64,000 nt of DNA from Arthrobacter sp. S39. GTDB taxonomy: Bacteria; Actinomycetota; Actinomycetes; Actinomycetales; Micrococcaceae. The DNA lies in contig NZ_SIHX01000003.1 of the NCBI RefSeq assembly GCF_004320525.1, forward strand, positions 310,001 through 374,000. Reading direction: 5' to 3'. Under the pieces are notes generated by a model. It worked only from the letters and a program-made list of their open reading frames with translations. It was not told the DNA's origin and searched no databases. Positions 18,601 through 27,501 of the stretch are shown piece after piece (position 1 is the stretch's first letter; every line of letters starts with the position of its first letter). The position numbers were made by a program, and so were the translations under genes.

Positions 18601-19659
18601 TTACGTGGCTTCCGCAGGTGCCGGGGCTGGCTCGTCGGCTGTCAGGCCACGGCGCCGGCGGGTGGGCCAGGTCAGGATCAGGGTCACCAGCGCCGTGAGG
18701 AGTACCAGCCCGGCGATCACGATGCCGGCGTCGATCCAGAACTGCCCCGGGAACAGCCTGATCAGGGTGTCCTCCAGGGCAAACGTCCACGAGCCGCTGG
18801 CGAAGAAGATCCGGTGGAATTCCGTGAAGAACTGCTGCCAGCCCAGTACGGCCAGCGCACCGAGGCCCAGGATGATCACGAGGGTCAGGATGGACCCGGC
18901 GAAGAGGCCACGGCGCACGCCCCCCGTGCTTCGGCGGCGCAGGTAGGCGATGGCGATGATGCTGAAAAGGACCAGCAGGGCCCCGGCACCGAAAGTGGAC
19001 AGGATCACGAGCTTTACGTCCGCCATGTGGCTGACCTCGCCGTCCTTGAAGAGCTTGTCCCCGCTCCGGTTGACCAGTTCCCCCAGGTAGCGCGGTCCGG
19101 ACCAGTTGCTGAGGTAGTCGACTGTGTAGGAGCCGTAGGTCATTCTGTCGTCGGTGCTGAACCCGTAGCCGTCGCCCGGAAAGCCGGGACGGTTGTACTC
19201 GGTCCAGAGGAACAGGGGGCTGGTGACGGCCCGGACGGCCAGGACCAGGAGGATGACGGGGTAAAAGACGGCGAGGAGCACCTGCATCACGCGAGGTGCC
19301 AGCGGCTTGGCGTTGGCAGCACTCTCGCGCTGGGCGTTGCGCCGCTCCACTTCCTCCTGCGGCGGACGGACCTGGAGGGCCGAGGTGGGAAGCGGTTCAC
19401 TGAACGGCTGCGCGTTTGGCTCGGCGGCGGGTTCGACGGCGGCTTCCGCGGCCTTGCGGTCTGCCCGGCTTTCGGGCTGCTGGACACTTTCGGATCCCGC
19501 GGTGTCCACGTTTTTCGAAGGGCCTTTGCTGTCCGCATCGCTGGACGTGGAATCACTCATCCAGGAAAAGGCCGGTTCATCCGAATCCGCCGATGAGTCC
19601 AGGAGGGGATCGGGCTGCGGCTCCATGCGTTTGGCAGGGGTCGGAGAATTGTCATTCAC
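18601..19659 (-). CDS. TIGR01906/DUF1461 family integral membrane protein
   Basis: 352 residues. The first 120 are acidic and low complexity (Asp, Ser, Glu, Pro) and probably disordered in the cytoplasm. The remainder has four hydrophobic segments: VLLAVFYPVILLVLAVRAV, a segment near VILSTFGAGALLVLFSI, SILTLVIILGLGALAVLG, and IVIAGLVLLTALVTLILTW. The pattern FTEFHRIFF...WTFALEDTLIRLFPGQFW is diagnostic of the DUF1461 family. Function is unknown. GTG 19659 is taken as the start without a clear Shine-Dalgarno. Confidence 0.8.
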   Translation of the reverse strand: MNDNSPTPAKRMEPQPDPLLDSSADSDEPAFSWMSDSTSSDADSKGPSKNVDTAGSESVQQPESRADRKAAEAAVEPAAEPNAQPFSEPLPTSALQVRPPQEEVERRNAQRESAANAKPLAPRVMQVLLAVFYPVILLVLAVRAVTSPLFLWTEYNRPGFPGDGYGFSTDDRMTYGSYTVDYLSNWSGPRYLGELVNRSGDKLFKDGEVSHMADVKLVILSTFGAGALLVLFSIIAIAYLRRRSTGGVRRGLFAGSILTLVIILGLGALAVLGWQQFFTEFHRIFFASGSWTFALEDTLIRLFPGQFWIDAGIVIAGLVLLTALVTLILTWPTRRRRGLTADEPAPAPAEAT

Positions 19660-19783
19660 AGCAGCGTCACTTCCGTTGGGGTCCGTGCCGCCGGCTCTGG
19701 TCCGGGCGTCACAAGTATCTCTGGGACGAGCCTACCGTCCGGTCCTCCGGCACGGCGAGGAGCCACCCCGGGCGGCCGCCGAT

Positions 19784-20776
19784 TCAGGCCGCAATTTCGC
19801 TGTACCCGGCATCCTCGGACCCGAGGTCGCCCCGCGCCCCGGCGAGGTAGGCGCGCCGGCCCCAAACCAGGACATACAGCCAGTACGCTGCCAGAACGGC
19901 TGACCCGATGGCGATCTTGGCCCACACCGGCAACGGGCTGGGTGTCACGAATCCTTCCACCAGGCCGGAGACGAACAGCACCAGCACCAGTCCCAGCGCC
20001 ACGGTGATCAGGGACCGCCCTTCCTCGGCGATGGCCCGGCCCCGGGTGCGGTGGCCCGGCGAGACCATGGCCCAGAAGATCCGCAGGCCTGCGGCGCAGG
20101 CAATGAACACCGCTGTCAGTTCCATCAGCCCGTGCGGCAGGATGTAGCTGTAGAAAACGTCGGTTTTGCCGGACGCGGCGAAGATTCCGGCGGCGATGCC
20201 CACACCCTGGGCGTTGCTGATCAGGATCATCGGCACCCAGAACCCGGTGATGCCCAGCGCTACGGCCTGGGCACTGATCCAGGCGTTGTTGGTCCACACC
20301 GCGCCGGCGAACGATGCTGCCGGGTTTTCGGAGTAGTAGCCAACAAAGTCCTCCTCGACGTACTGCCTGACGGCGGCCTCGGAGGCGACCGCGCGGAGTG
20401 CGTCCGGGGACGTTCCGATCCAGAGCGCGTAGGCGCCGCCGATCAGGATGAAGGCCGCCCCGCAGGCCACGGTGAGCCACCGCAGCCGGTACAGCGCGGC
20501 CGGGAGCGCCACCACAAAGAAGCGGGCCAGGTCGGCCGTGAAATTTGAACGCGCTCCGGTAAACCGCGTCCTGGACTGGGCAAGGGTTGCCGACAGGGAC
20601 GCCGAGAGCCCGCTTTCCGGGGCGATGGACCTGATCAGGGAAAGGTGCGAGGAGGTCAGCTGGTACAGGCGCAGCAATTCGTCTGCCTCGGCTCCGCTGA
20701 GCCGCCGTTTGAAGGCAAGTTTGTGCAGCCTCGACCATGTGTCCCCGTTGACGGCGGAGAAGGCATCCATATCCAC
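19784..20776 (-). CDS. SpoIIM/DUF95 family membrane protein
   Basis: 330 residues with a helical cytoplasmic N-terminal part (YQLTSSHLSLIRS) and about six membrane segments; WISAQAVALGITGFW and SYILPHGLMELTAVFIA carry the conserved glycine/proline/glutamate positions of the stage II sporulation protein M family. In non-sporulating actinobacteria these proteins accompany RDD, DUF58 and MoxR genes; here the RDD gene is directly divergent, 54 bp away. The GTG start at 20776 follows TAGGCT by six bases (ATG 20770 is an in-frame alternative). A role in envelope remodelling is inferred only from the family. Confidence 0.88.
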   Translation of the reverse strand: MDMDAFSAVNGDTWSRLHKLAFKRRLSGAEADELLRLYQLTSSHLSLIRSIAPESGLSASLSATLAQSRTRFTGARSNFTADLARFFVVALPAALYRLRWLTVACGAAFILIGGAYALWIGTSPDALRAVASEAAVRQYVEEDFVGYYSENPAASFAGAVWTNNAWISAQAVALGITGFWVPMILISNAQGVGIAAGIFAASGKTDVFYSYILPHGLMELTAVFIACAAGLRIFWAMVSPGHRTRGRAIAEEGRSLITVALGLVLVLFVSGLVEGFVTPSPLPVWAKIAIGSAVLAAYWLYVLVWGRRAYLAGARGDLGSEDAGYSEIAA

Positions 20777-20782
20777 GGCACC

Positions 20783-20788
20783 AGCCTA
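20783..20788 (-). promoter_or_regulatory. Leaderless -10 box of the SpoIIM-like gene
   Basis: TAGGCT, spacer GGTGCC, then GTG 20776. Confidence 0.6.
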
Positions 20789-20800
20789 GCCTCACGCCAT

Positions 20801-20806
20801 TAGACT
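20801..20806 (+). promoter_or_regulatory. -10 box of the RDD gene
   Basis: TAGACT on the plus strand. It touches a GTG at 20807, which would put transcription start inside that codon context, so it favours the GTG at 20831, which has AGGA eight bases before it. Confidence 0.45.
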
Positions 20807-20830
20807 GTGAGCGTCCGCAGGATCACTCGC

Positions 20831-21646
20831 GTGGAACGGAACACTGTTTTGGGCTCAATCATCACGGGCGAGGCCGTTGTCCTTGAACTGCGGCCCGCGT
20901 CCTTCGCGGCCCGTGCGCTGGGGCTGTTGCTGGACGTGATGGTCAACGTGGTCCTGCTGGTGCTGATGCTTATCGGTGTGGCCGCGGCCAGCGCCGAACT
21001 CGACGAGGCGGCGGCGCGGGCGCTGATGCTCTCCAGCGTTGTGTTCTGCTTTGTGATTGTCCCGGTGGCGGTGGAAACCCTCAGCCGCGGTCTCTCGCTG
21101 GGAAAGCTGGCCGCGGGGCTGCGCGTGGTGCGCGATGACGGTGGCGCCATCCGGTTCCGGCACGCCCTGATCCGCGGCCTGACCGGGTTCCTGGAGATCT
21201 ACCTCACGCTCGGCGGGCTGGCCATTGCCGTGGCCCTCTTCAACGACAGGTCGAAGCGCCTCGGGGACACCATGGCGGGAACGTACGCCTTGCGCAGCCG
21301 TGTGCCTGTTGAAGCCGCGGCCCCGGTGTTTATGCCGCCCCGGCTGCGCGCCTGGGCGGAAACAGCAGACATCGGCCGCATACCGGACGCGACGGCACGC
21401 CAGGCGTCCCAGTTCGTCCGCCAGGCAGGCCGGATGTCACCGCTGTCCCGTGCCGGAATGGCTGCAACGATTGCCACGGAACTCGCCCGGCATGTGGCGC
21501 CCCCGCCGCCGCCCGGGACGGGCCCCGACGACTATCTCGCAGCGGTGGTCGCTGAACGGCGCAACAGGGAGCTCGTCCGCCTCCGGGAGGCCCGGCGCCG
21601 TAATGCGGTAGTGGGCGGGCGCCTCGAACGGCTTCCGTTCGGGTAA
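20831..21646 (+). CDS. RDD family membrane protein
   Basis: 271 residues. ELRPASFAARALGLLLDVMV carries the Arg and Asp that name the RDD family, followed by three further hydrophobic segments and GLSLGKLAAGLRVVRDDGG, also a family hallmark. A soluble, arginine- and proline-rich tail of about 100 residues follows. The start is uncertain between GTG 20807 and GTG 20831. It is divergent from the SpoIIM-like gene. The molecular function of RDD proteins is mostly unknown; some are ion antiporters. Confidence 0.88.
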   Translation: MERNTVLGSIITGEAVVLELRPASFAARALGLLLDVMVNVVLLVLMLIGVAAASAELDEAAARALMLSSVVFCFVIVPVAVETLSRGLSLGKLAAGLRVVRDDGGAIRFRHALIRGLTGFLEIYLTLGGLAIAVALFNDRSKRLGDTMAGTYALRSRVPVEAAAPVFMPPRLRAWAETADIGRIPDATARQASQFVRQAGRMSPLSRAGMAATIATELARHVAPPPPPGTGPDDYLAAVVAERRNRELVRLREARRRNAVVGGRLERLPFG

Positions 21647-21653
21647 CGACCGG

Positions 21654-22892
21654 TCAGTTGTCGTATTCCGCCCACGGAATGTTCCAGTCACCGTAGCCGT
21701 CCTCGTGCGCGGCGTAGTCCCCGTCGGTGTTAATGATCTGCACTACGTCGCCGGTGGTCATGTTGTTGAAGACCCAGGCCGCGCCGTCGGGGGCGAAACC
21801 GATGCAGCCGTGCGAGACGTTGGTGTTGCCGATGAAGGGGAAGGCAGACTCCAGCGCCTGGTGGATGTAGGCGCCGCTCAGCGTCAGGCGGATGGCGTAC
21901 TCCACATCCACTTCGCCGTAGTAGGCGGGGTCGCCGGGCTTAAGGCCGATGCTGGCCGCCCTGAAGTGGTCGTACCGGTTCTTTTCCATCAGCACGGCAT
22001 AGCCGCGGGCTGAGGGGAAGCGCTGGTCCCCCATGCTTACCGGGAGCGTCTTGACCACCTGGTCGTTGACGCTGAGTGTGAACGTGTGGGCGGCGGCGTC
22101 GGCGATGGCCACCTTTTTGTCGCCGAAGTTGACGTTGACTTTTTTGTTGAAATTGGCGATCTGGCCGTTTCCGAGGTCAACGCCGAAAAGCTGCATGTCC
22201 ATCGTGACCGTGGAGTTGGCCGCCCAGAAGGCCTCCGGCCGGTAACGGACCATGGTGTCGCTGAACCAGTGGAAGGCGCCGGTCTGGCCGGCGCTGGAAG
22301 TGATCTTAATGGCCTTTTCCACCTCGGCCCGGTTCAGCACGGGTTCGCTGAAGATGACCTGCAGGGGCTGCCCCACGCCAACCTTCATGCCGTCCAGCGG
22401 GTAGATGGCAGCATCCGCTTCGTGGGTGCTGGAAACCGTGTTGAACGCCCGCGTTGTGCTGGTTTCCCGGCCGGCGCCGTCCGTGACGACGTAGGTGTAG
22501 CTGTACTCGGTGTTGAACTTGAGGGGTTCGGCCGCGGTCCAGCTGCTGCCGTCGTTGGCGAATGTTCCCTGCACGGCGTCGCCGGCCGTGCTGGTGAGCG
22601 TGACGCTTTCGATCCGCCCGTTGCCGACTTTTACGGAGACAGGTGCTGCGGGGTTAACCTGCTTGGCGCCGTCGGCCGGTGCCACGTCCAGGGTGACCGG
22701 AGCAACCACCGGCGACGCGATGCCGGGAGCGGAACGGGACGCGGAGCCTGCCTCGGATTCCAGCGCAGCATTCGCCAGGCCCGGTGCTACTGCGGCGAAT
22801 GCTCCGCCTGCTGCCGCAAGGACACACACCATCGCCACCAGGAAAATCTTCTTGGCGGTTCCGGCGCGGCGTGGCTTGTCGTCAGGCTCCAT
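21654..22892 (-). CDS. L,D-transpeptidase with Ig-like domains
   Basis: 412 residues: a basic N-terminus, one signal/anchor segment (KIFLVAMVCVLAAAGGAFAAV), two beta-rich Ig-like domains (residues about 65-265) and a C-terminal YkuD catalytic domain. The nucleophile is Cys363 in VSHGCIGFAPDGA; the SHGC-hydrophobic-N/G-x-S/A-P form resembles mycobacterial LdtMt2 more than the SHGCVR form of other bacteria. These enzymes make 3-3 crosslinks in peptidoglycan and are targets of carbapenems. ATG 22892 is the natural start. It converges with the RDD gene, 7 bp apart. A hairpin at 22922-22946 separates it from ahcY. Confidence 0.93.
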   Translation of the reverse strand: MEPDDKPRRAGTAKKIFLVAMVCVLAAAGGAFAAVAPGLANAALESEAGSASRSAPGIASPVVAPVTLDVAPADGAKQVNPAAPVSVKVGNGRIESVTLTSTAGDAVQGTFANDGSSWTAAEPLKFNTEYSYTYVVTDGAGRETSTTRAFNTVSSTHEADAAIYPLDGMKVGVGQPLQVIFSEPVLNRAEVEKAIKITSSAGQTGAFHWFSDTMVRYRPEAFWAANSTVTMDMQLFGVDLGNGQIANFNKKVNVNFGDKKVAIADAAAHTFTLSVNDQVVKTLPVSMGDQRFPSARGYAVLMEKNRYDHFRAASIGLKPGDPAYYGEVDVEYAIRLTLSGAYIHQALESAFPFIGNTNVSHGCIGFAPDGAAWVFNNMTTGDVVQIINTDGDYAAHEDGYGDWNIPWAEYDN

Positions 22893-22921
22893 ATACCGAT
22901 CTTAAGGGCTGGAGGTAACAA

Positions 22922-22946
22922 CCCCGGGCGCACCCGGCGCCCGGGG
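22922..22946. terminator. Hairpin between ahcY and the L,D-transpeptidase gene
   Basis: CCCCGGGCGC and GCGCCCGGGG enclose a five-base loop, 10 bp downstream of the ahcY stop. It probably ends ahcY transcription; there is no T-run. Confidence 0.6.
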
Positions 22947-22955
22947 CGTCACGCC

Positions 22956-24434
22956 TCAGTAACGATAGTGCTCCGGCTTGTACGGGCCTGCGACGTCGAG
23001 GTCCAGGTAGTCAGCCTGCTCCTTGGACAGTTCGGTCAGCTCGACGTCGAGGGCCGCGAGGTGGAGGCGGGCAACCTTTTCGTCCAGGATCTTGGGCAGA
23101 ACATATACCTCGTTGACGTATTCCCGTTCGCCGTCAGGCTGGTCCCGCTTGGTCCACAGTTCGATCTGCGCGATCGTCTGGTTGGCGAAGGAGTTGCTCA
23201 TGACGAAGGACGGGTGGCCGGTGGCGTTGCCCAGGTTCAGGAGCCGTCCCTCGGAAAGGACGATGATGGAGCGCTCTTCGTCGGTCCCGGCGTCGAGGAC
23301 CCACTCGTGGACCTGCGGCTTGATCTCCACTTTCTTGATGCCGGGGATGCGGGCCAGCCCGGCCATGTCGATCTCGTTGTCAAAGTGGCCGATGTTGCCC
23401 ACGATGGCCTTGTCACGCATGCCGGCCATATGCTCGGCCAGGATGACATCCTTGTTGCCCGTGGTGGTGATGAAGATGTGGCCCTCGCCCAGCACGGACT
23501 CCAGCTTCGCCACCTGGTAGCCGTCCATGGCTGCCTGGAGCGCGCAGATGGGATCGATCTCGGTGACGATGACCCGGGAGCCCTGGCCGCGGAACGCCTC
23601 GGCGGCGCCCTTGCCGACGTCGCCATAGCCACAGACGACGGCGACCTTGCCGCCCATCAGGACGTCGGTGGCGCGGTTGATGCCGTCCGGCAGCGAGTGG
23701 CGGATGCCGTACTTGTTGTCGAACTTGCTCTTGGTGACGGAGTCGTTGACGTTGATTGCCGGGAACAGCAGTTTGCCCTGTTCAGCCAGCTGGTAGAGGC
23801 GGTGCACGCCGGTGGTGGTTTCCTCGGTGACGCCGCGCAGGCGGGCACCGATGCGGCTCCACTTCTGCGGGTCCGCCTGCAGGGATGCACGCAGCACGTC
23901 CAGGAATACGATGCCTTCTTCGGACTCGTCCGCGGCCGGGGCCGGAACAGCGCCGATGGCCTCGAACTCCACACCCTTGTGGACCAGCATGGTGGCGTCG
24001 CCGCCGTCGTCCAGGATCATGTTCGGACCGAGGTCCGGGTTGGTGTCGGCTCCGGGCCAGGTCAGGATCTGCTGGGCTGTCCACCAGTATTCTTCGAGCG
24101 TCTCACCCTTCCAGGCGAACACGGGAACGCCCTGCGGGTCCTCAACTGTTCCGTTGCCCACCACGACGGCGGCAGCTGCTTCGTCCTGCGTTGAGAAGAT
24201 GTTGCACGAAGCCCAGCGGACCTCCGCGCCCAGGGCGGTGAGCGTCTCGATCAGCACGGCAGTCTGGACGGTCATGTGGAGGGAACCGGCGATCCGGGCA
24301 CCCTTGAGCGGCTGGGTGGGTCCAAATTCCGCGCGGAGGGACATGAGGCCGGGCATTTCGTGTTCCGCCAGGCGGATCTGGTGGCGGCCGGCCTCTGCCA
24401 GCGAGATGTCGGCAACCTTGTAATCAAAAGTCAT
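22956..24434 (-). CDS. ahcY: S-adenosyl-L-homocysteine hydrolase
   Basis: 492-residue NAD-dependent enzyme that splits S-adenosylhomocysteine into homocysteine and adenosine, keeping methyltransferase reactions running. N-terminal [22 protein letters not shown], substrate-site segments [18 protein letters not shown] and [13 protein letters not shown], and the NAD-binding loop [15 protein letters not shown] are all present; the C-terminal ends KPEHYRY as in most homologues. ATG 24434 has GGATCC a few bases upstream; a longer open frame exists but is proline-rich and unlike the family. It follows the Trm112-like gene by 73 bp. No SAH riboswitch was recognised in that gap. Confidence 0.96.
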   Translation of the reverse strand: MTFDYKVADISLAEAGRHQIRLAEHEMPGLMSLRAEFGPTQPLKGARIAGSLHMTVQTAVLIETLTALGAEVRWASCNIFSTQDEAAAAVVVGNGTVEDPQGVPVFAWKGETLEEYWWTAQQILTWPGADTNPDLGPNMILDDGGDATMLVHKGVEFEAIGAVPAPAADESEEGIVFLDVLRASLQADPQKWSRIGARLRGVTEETTTGVHRLYQLAEQGKLLFPAINVNDSVTKSKFDNKYGIRHSLPDGINRATDVLMGGKVAVVCGYGDVGKGAAEAFRGQGSRVIVTEIDPICALQAAMDGYQVAKLESVLGEGHIFITTTGNKDVILAEHMAGMRDKAIVGNIGHFDNEIDMAGLARIPGIKKVEIKPQVHEWVLDAGTDEERSIIVLSEGRLLNLGNATGHPSFVMSNSFANQTIAQIELWTKRDQPDGEREYVNEVYVLPKILDEKVARLHLAALDVELTELSKEQADYLDLDVAGPYKPEHYRY

Positions 24435-24507
24435 GGGGATCCTTTGCTCTGTCGGATGGGGCGACGGCGTCAATGCGTCTGCGGTGGGTGGTGCGGGTGA
24501 TGGAGGC

Positions 24508-24747
24508 TTAAGTGGTGCCGGCAGCGGTACCGGGCAGTGAATCGTGCTGGTCCGAGCTGGCGGCGTTGGCGGCCTGCAGCAGTTCCGGCGGCAGGAGCAG
24601 CGGAATGCCGTCCTCAATCGCGTAGCGGAGCTTTTCGCCGGAGTCCCCTGCCGCCGTCGAGACGAGTTCGTCGCCTTCCTGGACCAGCTTCGATCCGGTG
24701 ACGGGGCAGCGCAGGACGGACAACAGTTCAGGACTGATCTTTGGCAT
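24508..24747 (-). CDS. Trm112/UPF0434 family protein
   Basis: 79 residues. [18 protein letters not shown], then [15 protein letters not shown], is the Trm112-like zinc-ribbon pattern. The family usually has two CPxC-like pairs; here only the single CP at the start is seen, so metal binding may be lost. Trm112 proteins activate methyltransferases in eukaryotes and archaea; the bacterial role is uncertain. It lies between DUF3499 and ahcY in an order seen in other actinobacteria, where a phosphomannomutase gene often also sits in this cluster but is absent here. Confidence 0.8.
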   Translation of the reverse strand: MPKISPELLSVLRCPVTGSKLVQEGDELVSTAAGDSGEKLRYAIEDGIPLLLPPELLQAANAASSDQHDSLPGTAAGTT

Positions 24748-24824
24748 GGTTGATGCTCCCTGAGGGGCCCGCTGGCCCCGGTGGCTGACTGATTAGCAGC
24801 CTCCAGCCTACCGCCAGATCGGTG

Positions 24825-25214
24825 TCAGGACGGTTCACGCAGCACGCGGAGATGGCCACGGCGGGCGCCTTCCGTGCCTGCCGGAGCTTCGAGCGCGGAG
24901 TGGGTTGCGCGCTGCCCCTGCGAAGCAGGGGCCTGCGGCGGCAGTGCCGCGGCTTCACGGACGGCATTGGCGAGTGCCAGGAGGTCGTCCGGACCCGGCT
25001 GGTGGGGAGTTGACGGCATGGCCAGCCGGAGGACTTCCCAGCCGCGCGGCACGGTCAGTGATCCGGCGTGCTGCTCGCACAAATCGTAACAATGCGGTTC
25101 GGCATAGGTGGCCAGGGGGCCGAGGACGGCGGTGGAGTCGGCGTATACGTACGTCAGAGTAGCTACCGCCGACTGGCGGCAGCCTGACCTTGAACATTGA
25201 CGGATAGCTCCCAC
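24825..25214 (-). CDS. DUF3499 family protein
   Basis: 129 residues. The N-terminal 65 residues match the actinobacterial DUF3499 pattern: RQCSRSGCRQSAVATLTYVY, DSTAVLGPLA, EPHCYDLCEQHA and VPRGWEVLRL. The CxxxxC and CxxCxxH groups suggest a zinc-binding fold. The C-terminal third is Ala/Pro/Gly-rich and probably disordered. GTG 25214 is preceded by TAGTCT with an eight-base spacer. It diverges from the metallopeptidase gene. Function unknown. Confidence 0.88.
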   Translation of the reverse strand: MGAIRQCSRSGCRQSAVATLTYVYADSTAVLGPLATYAEPHCYDLCEQHAGSLTVPRGWEVLRLAMPSTPHQPGPDDLLALANAVREAAALPPQAPASQGQRATHSALEAPAGTEGARRGHLRVLREPS

Positions 25215-25222
25215 GACATCCC

Positions 25223-25228
25223 AGACTA
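25223..25228 (-). promoter_or_regulatory. -10 box of the DUF3499 gene
   Basis: TAGTCT, eight-base spacer, then GTG 25214. Confidence 0.5.
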
Positions 25229-25320
25229 CTCGCTGTCACGGCCGGTTCGCCGCATTGCGCCCTCACGCCGCGCCATGGCGGGCCCGGTGCGATTGTGTCG
25301 CGCAAACGCTCTGCCGGGTT

Positions 25321-25326
25321 TAGAGT
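25321..25326 (+). promoter_or_regulatory. Leaderless -10 box of the metallopeptidase-like gene
   Basis: TAGAGT, spacer CAATGT, then ATG 25333. Confidence 0.6.
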
Positions 25327-25332
25327 CAATGT

Positions 25333-25848
25333 ATGCAGTCATCGAACCATGATTCAGCTTTTACGGTCCGGTTGGCTGACCCGGGTGTCCGCACTGAGGA
25401 CACCGGTTCGGGCTCCGCGGGCAGGAGTTTCGCGATGCGTCGGCGGAACAGGCACGGGCGCGGGCTTCGCGGCGAGTTAATGCTCCCCACCCATCCCGCG
25501 TACCGGACACGGTCTGACCGCTTTGACGACATGGTTCTCGACTCCGCGCAGCGGCTCCACGATATCTGGGGCAAAACCCTGGACGGTGTCCGGTTTGCGG
25601 TTGACGAAATACCTCCGCAGCTCGAAAAGCTCGTTGCCGAGGCGGGGGCGGCCCCCATGGGTTCCTACACGCCTGCGACACCCGATGAAGGGCCGGTCAT
25701 CACCCTGTACCGCCGCGTTGTGGAACAGGGCTGTGCCAGCCGCGAGGAGCTCCAGGACCTGGTCCACGACGTTGTTGTGGAACACACTGCCGAGATGCTT
25801 GGGGTGGCACCGGAAACCCTGGACCCCGTCTACCGTCGACGGTACTGA
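25333..25848 (+). CDS. Metallopeptidase-family (minimal zincin-like) protein lacking HExxH
   Basis: 171 residues. The order RFDDMVLDSAQRL, VRFAVDEIPP, ITLYRRVVEQGCASREELQDLV and a C-terminal helix matches the small actinobacterial metallopeptidase family (often found next to DUF3499). In active members the C-terminal helix carries VVxHEVAHHFG; here the same place reads VVVEHTAEMLGV, with Glu150-His151 and Glu154 instead of His-Glu and His, so the zinc motif is gone. The family position and context are clear, but catalytic activity by the normal mechanism is unlikely. The first 45 residues are Arg/Gly-rich. The 3' end faces the DUF5719 gene across a small GGCCGC/GCGGCC hairpin. Confidence 0.75.
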   Translation: MQSSNHDSAFTVRLADPGVRTEDTGSGSAGRSFAMRRRNRHGRGLRGELMLPTHPAYRTRSDRFDDMVLDSAQRLHDIWGKTLDGVRFAVDEIPPQLEKLVAEAGAAPMGSYTPATPDEGPVITLYRRVVEQGCASREELQDLVHDVVVEHTAEMLGVAPETLDPVYRRRY

Positions 25849-25868
25849 TTACCTCCACTTGGAGTATC

Positions 25869-25883
25869 GGCCGCCCGGCGGCC
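25869..25883. terminator. Small convergent hairpin
   Basis: GGCCGC-ccg-GCGGCC in the 51 bp between two converging genes. The stem is only 6 bp; it is a possible bidirectional terminator. Confidence 0.3.
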
Positions 25884-25899
25884 TCCAGTTGCCGGGCCG

Positions 25900-27501
25900 T
25901 CAGTATCCGAGCTTGACCGGGACCTGTTCCTGGCCTGAGGCGGCGGGCATAAGCGCAATCGACGAAATGTCCTCCCGCCCGTCCTGCTGCAGCAGCAGTG
26001 CGCCGTAGGCGGCGTCACCCGAGGCAGACACGACATACCCCACCACCAAGGATTCCCCGACCTTCTCCGGCACGTCGATGGACGTGGTGGTTCCCCCGGC
26101 GATGTCGGCGGTCGAAGCAGCCTGGATCTTGCCGTCGGCCGTAATGGCTGAGTACGAAATGGAAGCCCGGTCCTCCAAGGCTCCGAAAACAAGGATGCGT
26201 ACGCCGCCCTGGGGCACCGGCACTACGTGCTGGCTGCCCAGCCGGACTCCGGCCGGCGCCCACGCGACGTCGGAGGCCTTATTCTCCTCGAGCCCGCGCG
26301 TCACCCGTGCCGCAGCCACAAATGACACGTCGGAACTGGCAGCCACTGTGTAGTGGCCTGCCGGCACGCCTGCCAGCGACACCTCCGTCACCGAGCCGGC
26401 CTTGGCGGTGACCACTCCCCCGTTCGGCAATGCTTTCTGGCCGTCTCGGCCAAAGAGCTTGATCTCCACCACTGCGTCCGACTGCCCCGGCACAGTGAGC
26501 TGCAGGGCAGGCCCCGCATCCGCATAGCCCTTTTGACCGGTGAGCGAGGCGATGGAGCCGCCATCCTGGATATCGATCCCTGTCATGACCTGCCGCGCTG
26601 CGGGGGCAGCTCCCGGGGAAATAAAATCAACGCCGCCGGGCGTCAGCCCGCGCAGGACACTCTGCTGGATCGCCGCGGCCACGGGGCCACCGGCGCTCCG
26701 CACGTGCACGCTCAGCTGGGCTTCACCCGGCGCGAGCCCTGCCAGGACGATGGACCTGGTACTGCCCGGTGCCACCAGGAGGCCGCGGCTCCCGGGAGCC
26801 TGGATCTGGCCTTTGGAGCCGTAGAGTTCCAGGCTGACCGTGGCGGGTGTAGTTGAGGCGTTGCTGAGGGTCAGGACCGAGGTGCGCCCCAACGTGGTGC
26901 TCGCTCCGGCGAGCCACACGTCGTTGGAGGGCTGCTGGCAGTTGGCCGCCGCGGATCCCTGGAGGTCACCGTCGGTGGCCGAGTACTTCATGAGGGCCGC
27001 AGCCGATGCCTGCTGGCCCTCACGGGCATCGGCGCTGAGGACGCTCGCGGCGTCCACGGCCTGTTGTTCGATGACGCCGGCCTTGAGCTCCTGCGGCCCG
27101 GCTGCCCCGCTGGCCTGCGGGCCGCCGCTGGCGATCTCGACGGCGGTGGCCCCGCCAAGCGCCGAAAGCCGGCTGGCGGGCATGACCCCGCCGGGTGCAC
27201 TGATGACTGCGCCGGAAACCGCGCTGCGGGCGGTTGCGGATTCCGGGCTGAACTGGGGATCAGTGCCGGCTTCGGTGCCTTCCAGCAGCCGCGCCGGACC
27301 CGGGCAGACTCCGACGCTGGAACCGGCAGGCACGGCGGCCAACGCGGCAGGGAGGACCCGGCTGCCCACGGGTTGGGGAGCCAGCGAGGCGGCGGCAACC
27401 AGTCCGCCGGCAGCGGCAACAATTGCCGCTGCCGAGGCCAGCCCGGTGAAGAGTCCCCTGCGGGTCGACTTTCCCAGTCGCGGGGAAGTGTCCTTATGCA
27501 T
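25900..27501 (-). CDS. DUF5719 family secreted/anchored protein
   Basis: 533 residues. A twin-arginine-like basic start (KSTRRGLFTGLASAAAIVAAA) with one hydrophobic segment is followed by repeated beta-sandwich-like modules rich in Ala, Gly, Ser and Val, with no catalytic motif. The family occurs directly after the large GT2 gene in many actinobacteria. ATG 27501 overlaps the end of the glycosyltransferase gene by eight bases (ATGCATAA), which decides the start and implies coupled translation. It is inferred to act at the outer membrane face with the glycosyltransferase; function is unknown. Confidence 0.85.
   Translation of the reverse strand: MHKDTSPRLGKSTRRGLFTGLASAAAIVAAAGGLVAAASLAPQPVGSRVLPAALAAVPAGSSVGVCPGPARLLEGTEAGTDPQFSPESATARSAVSGAVISAPGGVMPASRLSALGGATAVEIASGGPQASGAAGPQELKAGVIEQQAVDAASVLSADAREGQQASAAALMKYSATDGDLQGSAAANCQQPSNDVWLAGASTTLGRTSVLTLSNASTTPATVSLELYGSKGQIQAPGSRGLLVAPGSTRSIVLAGLAPGEAQLSVHVRSAGGPVAAAIQQSVLRGLTPGGVDFISPGAAPAARQVMTGIDIQDGGSIASLTGQKGYADAGPALQLTVPGQSDAVVEIKLFGRDGQKALPNGGVVTAKAGSVTEVSLAGVPAGHYTVAASSDVSFVAAARVTRGLEENKASDVAWAPAGVRLGSQHVVPVPQGGVRILVFGALEDRASISYSAITADGKIQAASTADIAGGTTTSIDVPEKVGESLVVGYVVSASGDAAYGALLLQQDGREDISSIALMPAASGQEQVPVKLGY

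Noticed and set aside
22086..24194. 702-codon open frame on plus, opposite the L,D-transpeptidase and ahcY genes
   Set aside because: Antisense to two strongly supported enzymes, crossing a terminator hairpin.
24435..24507. SAH riboswitch before ahcY
   Set aside because: The 73 bp gap is short and shows no matching paired core.
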